From positions 1 to 17,048 of the forward strand of contig NZ_SVCB01000030.1 of assembly GCF_015058545.1 (NCBI RefSeq): DNA of 17,048 nt, written 5' to 3'. Shown in pieces: positions 14,557-17,048 of this stretch (position 1 is its first letter; each line of letters begins with the position of its first letter). The notes under the pieces were generated by a model, which was not told where the DNA came from, searched no databases, and was given only the letters and a program-made list of their open reading frames with translations. The translations under genes were made by a program, and so were the position numbers. This stretch comes from Veillonella sp. GTDB lineage: Bacteria; Bacillota; Negativicutes; Veillonellales; Veillonellaceae.

Positions 14557-15078
14557 TTATTCAATCTCGAAAAATTCCCATATCTCATCCAATGAAACGG
14601 GGAAGAAGTGATTGGCGTCGACGCCCACGTCGTAGCGTCGAATGCCTTCCGCGCGATTTCGTTCGTTATACTCGCCCGTTGAGTGGATGTGACCATGCAA
14701 CATCATGCTGCCGTGACGATAGCGATTCCACGCTAAAATCGGATAGTGCATCAAGGCGATAGGGATTTTTTTATCAGTCAAATATTTATAATCACACATC
14801 TCTTTAAAAATTTTGGCATCATATTTCTTATACTTATCATGATTGCCTATGAGGAGCGTCTTTTTACCATTCAGACGACTCAGTAAGGAATTAGCCTCCT
14901 GTGGTTCTAGTTTTTGCGTTAAATCCCCTAAGAGATATACCGTATCTTTTTTAGAAACAAGGCTGTTGTAATTGGCGATGAGTGTTTCATTCATTTCTTC
15001 AACCGTGTCGAACGGACGATTTCTGTTTTTAATAACTTTTGGATAGCCTAGGTGCAGATCGCTGGTGAAATAAATCAT
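14557..15078 (-). CDS. Small metallophosphoesterase (173 aa)
   Basis: First gene of the minus-strand pair. Motifs are SDLHLG (residues 6-11), GDL (51-53), GNHD (78-81), MHYP (110-113), HGHIH (128-132) and VGVDAN (151-156). This compact build, with DLHLGYPKVI at the start and VGVDAN near the end, is typical of small metallophosphatases found in Firmicute genomes and in phages, often with unknown substrate. It has no signal peptide. ATG at 15078 follows AGGAG by 8 bases. A mobile or phage origin is possible but only suggested by the family. Confidence 0.92.
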   Translation of the reverse strand: MIYFTSDLHLGYPKVIKNRNRPFDTVEEMNETLIANYNSLVSKKDTVYLLGDLTQKLEPQEANSLLSRLNGKKTLLIGNHDKYKKYDAKIFKEMCDYKYLTDKKIPIALMHYPILAWNRYRHGSMMLHGHIHSTGEYNERNRAEGIRRYDVGVDANHFFPVSLDEIWEFFEIE

Positions 15079-15100
15079 GGTCGTTACTCCTGTCTTGGGG

Positions 15101-15106
15101 TATAAT
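15101..15106 (+). promoter_or_regulatory. Possible -10 box for the M48 protease gene
   Basis: A perfect TATAAT in the divergent gap, about 100 bases before the preferred M48 start. The matching -35 position (15078-15083) is poor, so this is tentative. Confidence 0.3.
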
Positions 15107-15209
15107 CTAGATAAGAATAGAGAACATATCGTAAGTTTAGGTGTGGTATTGGACTTACCGGGAATACGTTCAATACATCAGAGGTAGTGCGAATAGAAAG
15201 GGATATTGC

Positions 15210-16133
15210 ATGGGAATTCTATTGCTTATAATTACCGGCCTCATTTATGGTTTGGTAGGATCGGTTATTTTGCACTTTATCAATAATATCTTTGCGCTTT
15301 TTGGCGAACCGACCATATTGGAACAGCCGTATATTTTAGATTTTTTGCAAAAATACAATTTACCGACACACAGTTTTGCCATATCTTATACTTGGGTGGC
15401 ACTTTTCTTTTTAGTCGCCATCCTCTTATTTCAATTGCCACCGGTACAGGGATTGTTTTTAAAATTTAAAGCTATCAGCAAACCGGAAGGTGATTTAAAA
15501 ACCTATTTAGATGCCTGCTGGCAAGATGTGTGTAATCGGGCCGGCGTTGATGCGGGGCGCTATCGGCTGTATGTACAGCACAGCAATCAGATTAATGCCT
15601 TTGCCTTAGGCCATGACCGGGTAGTCGTGTTGATGGGCTTGATTAATGAAATGAACTCGGCTGAACTTAAGGGCATTCTGGCGCATGAGCTCAGCCATTT
15701 GATTCATCGCGATACCACTTACGGTATGACGTCGGTGGCCATGCTCAATGTGTATAACGCTATCATAATTGCTTTTGAATTAATCGTTTGGATGATTACG
15801 ATGGTATATAATATACTTCGTTACATTCCGTTTATCAATATCTTGGCAGTTATCTTTATGGCCTTTATCCTATTCATACGATTTATTGTACGAATCCTGC
15901 ATAGTATCGCCAATTTCGGCTATGTGCTGTTGGCGCCGTTCGGTTCGCGTGTAGCCGAATATCGTGCCGATCGTTTTGCCCATGAGTTGGGCTTGGGGCA
16001 GGAACTCGCGTCGGCGTTGGCAAAACTGACACGCTACGGCGATACGGAAGGTTTTATCAATCAACTGGTCAGTGACCATCCGCCGCTGCGTAAACGAGTG
16101 GCTAAACTATATGAGTTGTCACAGCAGGAATAA
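15210..16133 (+). CDS. M48-family (HtpX-like) membrane zinc metalloprotease
   Basis: 307 residues from the ATG at 15210, chosen because AAAGG lies 7 bases upstream and the product then begins directly with a hydrophobic segment, as in HtpX. An in-frame GTG at 15141 would add 23 polar residues and lacks a good site. Two N-terminal membrane segments (about 3-30 and 55-78) precede the zinc site HELSH (His159, Glu160, His163). Two more hydrophobic stretches (about 180-235) precede EYRAD with the third ligand Glu250. C-terminal HPPLRKRV is typical of M48B proteases. The family degrades damaged or misfolded inner-membrane proteins. It is divergent from the metallophosphoesterase pair and followed by lemA, often its neighbour in Gram-positive bacteria. 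Confidence 0.92.
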   Translation: MGILLLIITGLIYGLVGSVILHFINNIFALFGEPTILEQPYILDFLQKYNLPTHSFAISYTWVALFFLVAILLFQLPPVQGLFLKFKAISKPEGDLKTYLDACWQDVCNRAGVDAGRYRLYVQHSNQINAFALGHDRVVVLMGLINEMNSAELKGILAHELSHLIHRDTTYGMTSVAMLNVYNAIIIAFELIVWMITMVYNILRYIPFINILAVIFMAFILFIRFIVRILHSIANFGYVLLAPFGSRVAEYRADRFAHELGLGQELASALAKLTRYGDTEGFINQLVSDHPPLRKRVAKLYELSQQE

Positions 16134-16206
16134 TTACTCTTAGAATTTAAAATGAAAGAAGTTTATATTTTATAAATGTATCATTCATCTGCAGTACTTT
16201 TTTTGC

Positions 16207-16212
16207 TATAAT
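16207..16212 (+). promoter_or_regulatory. Extended -10 promoter of the LemA gene
   Basis: TGCTATAAT contains a perfect TATAAT at 16207-16212 with an extended TG motif. A partial -35 (TTCATC, 16184-16189) is 17 bases upstream. LemA is therefore probably transcribed separately from the M48 gene as well as by any read-through. Confidence 0.55.
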
Positions 16213-16317
16213 TAAATTATACAGTAATATCTACTTTTGATATAGCATTGTGTGGGATATATGCAAGTATTAAGAGTATAGGGATTTGTTGGTAATATAG
16301 GGATAAGGAGTGTTACT

Positions 16318-16917
16318 ATGATGAGTTTTTTATTTTGGGTTCTTCTGATTTTTCTTGTTTACTATTTTATTACAAGATACAATCGGTTACAGGGTTTAAA
16401 CCAAGAAATTAAAGAAGCAAGGTCTAATATTAAAGTAGTGGTAGAACGTAAAGTAGCGATTGTTAATCAGTTTGCAGATTTAGTTAACAGTTATGGTAGT
16501 TATGAAAAATTAATTCAACTTAAGGTGTCCGATAACTACACTGAAATGGCTCGTGCTACATCAGAAGCAGTTACTTCAATTAAAGCGTTAGCGAATACAT
16601 ATCCTGAATTAAAGTCTAGTGCTCATTATTCTAAATTCTTAGAGAATATTAGTCAAAATGAACAGATTTTGACTGAAAAACGTGAAACCTATAACTTTGT
16701 TGTTAAAGGCTATAATAGTCAAATTGCACAAATTCCAATGGTTTTTGTAGCTTCTGCGTTAGGTTTTAAAGAAGCTCCGTATTTTGATCCTAACAATGAG
16801 ATTGGAATTGACTCCTTCAGTGGTGCAAATACCGAAGCCATTAAAGAATTAGCTATTAAAGGAACTGAAGTGTTAAAAGATAAAACAGAACAAATAAAAG
16901 ACAAGATTAATAAATAA
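16318..16917 (+). CDS. lemA: LemA family protein
   Basis: 199 residues, the usual LemA size. A single N-terminal membrane segment (about 3-19) is followed by a long helical domain with family motifs: YNRLQGLNQEIKEARSNI, the ALANTYPELKSS type, FLENISQNEQILTEKRETYN, YNSQIAQIP and the C-terminal FKEAPYFD. LemA proteins have a short extracytoplasmic N-terminus and a helical cytoplasmic or periplasmic body; their molecular job is not settled. The tail after residue 165 is longer and lysine-rich. Start ATG 16318 follows AAGGAG by 7 bases; a second ATG immediately after could also serve. An insertion sequence begins 39 bases after the stop and no terminator is visible between them. Confidence 0.93.
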   Translation: MMSFLFWVLLIFLVYYFITRYNRLQGLNQEIKEARSNIKVVVERKVAIVNQFADLVNSYGSYEKLIQLKVSDNYTEMARATSEAVTSIKALANTYPELKSSAHYSKFLENISQNEQILTEKRETYNFVVKGYNSQIAQIPMVFVASALGFKEAPYFDPNNEIGIDSFSGANTEAIKELAIKGTEVLKDKTEQIKDKINK

Positions 16918-16956
16918 TGCTTAAATTAAAAAAAGATGTATAAAATGTATAAATGA

Positions 16957-17048
16957 TGAACCGACCCCTTAAAGTTAGACCTAAAAATCTAATTTTAAGG
17001 AGGTCGGTTTTTTCATGTCAAAATATAGTTTTAAATTTAAGCTAAAAG
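16957..17048 (+). mobile_element. Left end of an IS3-family (IS150-like) insertion sequence, truncated by the window
   Basis: The sequence TGAACCGACCCCTTAAAG at 16957 resembles IS150-group terminal repeats (TG start, then a GACCCC-TTAAAG-type core), and a transposase frame begins 58 bases later. The right end lies outside the window, so the target duplication cannot be checked. Bases 16959-16979 and 16988-17009 form a long imperfect hairpin at the end of the element. Confidence 0.75.
17015..17048 (+). CDS. Transposase OrfA (IS3 family), N-terminal fragment
   Basis: Only the first eleven residues, MSKYSFKFKLK, are inside the window. This opening is typical of the helix-turn-helix OrfA of IS150-like elements. 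The ribosome binding site AGGAGG (16998-17003) is 11 bases upstream and lies in the right arm of the terminal hairpin. Confidence 0.7.
   Translation, partial: MSKYSFKFKLK

Noticed and set aside
15141..15209. Upstream GTG start for the M48 protease
   Set aside because: It would add 23 polar residues before the first membrane segment and has no good ribosome binding site; the ATG at 15210 has one at proper spacing.
15893..15902. CGAATCCTGC matches the tRNA-Arg T-arm and could be an attachment-site copy
   Set aside because: The match stops after 10 bases, lacks the tRNA 3' end, and lies inside the conserved coding sequence of the M48 protease.

Overview
The window looks like chromosome from a diderm Firmicute of the Negativicutes, most likely Veillonella or a close relative. 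This is an inference. The reasons are a very large YadA-type trimeric autotransporter (which needs an outer membrane), AT-rich coding DNA with strong AGGAGG-type ribosome binding sites, and Firmicute-like companions (LemA, an M48 membrane protease, a cyclophilin-like lipoprotein, an AlbA_2 regulator). No rRNA or other marker fixes the species.

Layout. Positions 1-5857 hold the 3' part of one giant trimeric autotransporter adhesin gene that begins before the window. It contains a YadA-type head, a predicted helical insert, four long stalk repeats each carrying two collagen-like Gly-X-Y blocks, a coiled-coil stalk, a YadA membrane anchor and an unusual C-terminal coiled-coil tail. A one-base frame break near 758 splits it into two open frames. 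Positions 5858-6479 are non-coding but rich in structure: 26-bp direct repeats, a strong terminator whose loop can pair with an upstream 13-nt segment, a possible three-way-junction RNA, and the trmB promoter. Positions 6480-8419 are a two-gene unit, trmB (tRNA m7G46 methyltransferase) and an FtsW/RodA-family cell-wall polymerase. A repeat-rich spacer with an 8-bp tandem repeat leads to uraA (uracil permease, 8601-9881). A strong promoter, long leader and tRNA-Arg(CCG) follow (10091-10165).

Positions 10166-15078 look like an accessory stretch downstream of the tRNA. It has an AlbA_2/ATPase-like/winged-helix regulator preceded by a promoter embedded in an array of TTAGAA-type repeats, a small exported protein of unknown function, a cyclophilin-like lipoprotein, an LRAT-family (NlpC/P60-like) cysteine enzyme, and two adjacent metallophosphoesterases on the minus strand. 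Positions 15210-16917 carry an M48 (HtpX-like) membrane protease and a LemA protein, families often found together. At 16957 an IS3-family (IS150-like) insertion sequence begins and runs out of the window; its left end can fold into a hairpin covering the transposase ribosome binding site.

Several genes act at the envelope: the adhesin on the surface, the cell-wall polymerase and M48 protease in the inner membrane, and LemA and the lipoprotein exported or membrane-anchored. I do not see a complete new multi-gene system. The signals most worth following are the collagen-like adhesin with its frame break and periplasmic tail, the structured intergenic region at 6084-6336, and the repeat array controlling the AlbA_2 gene.
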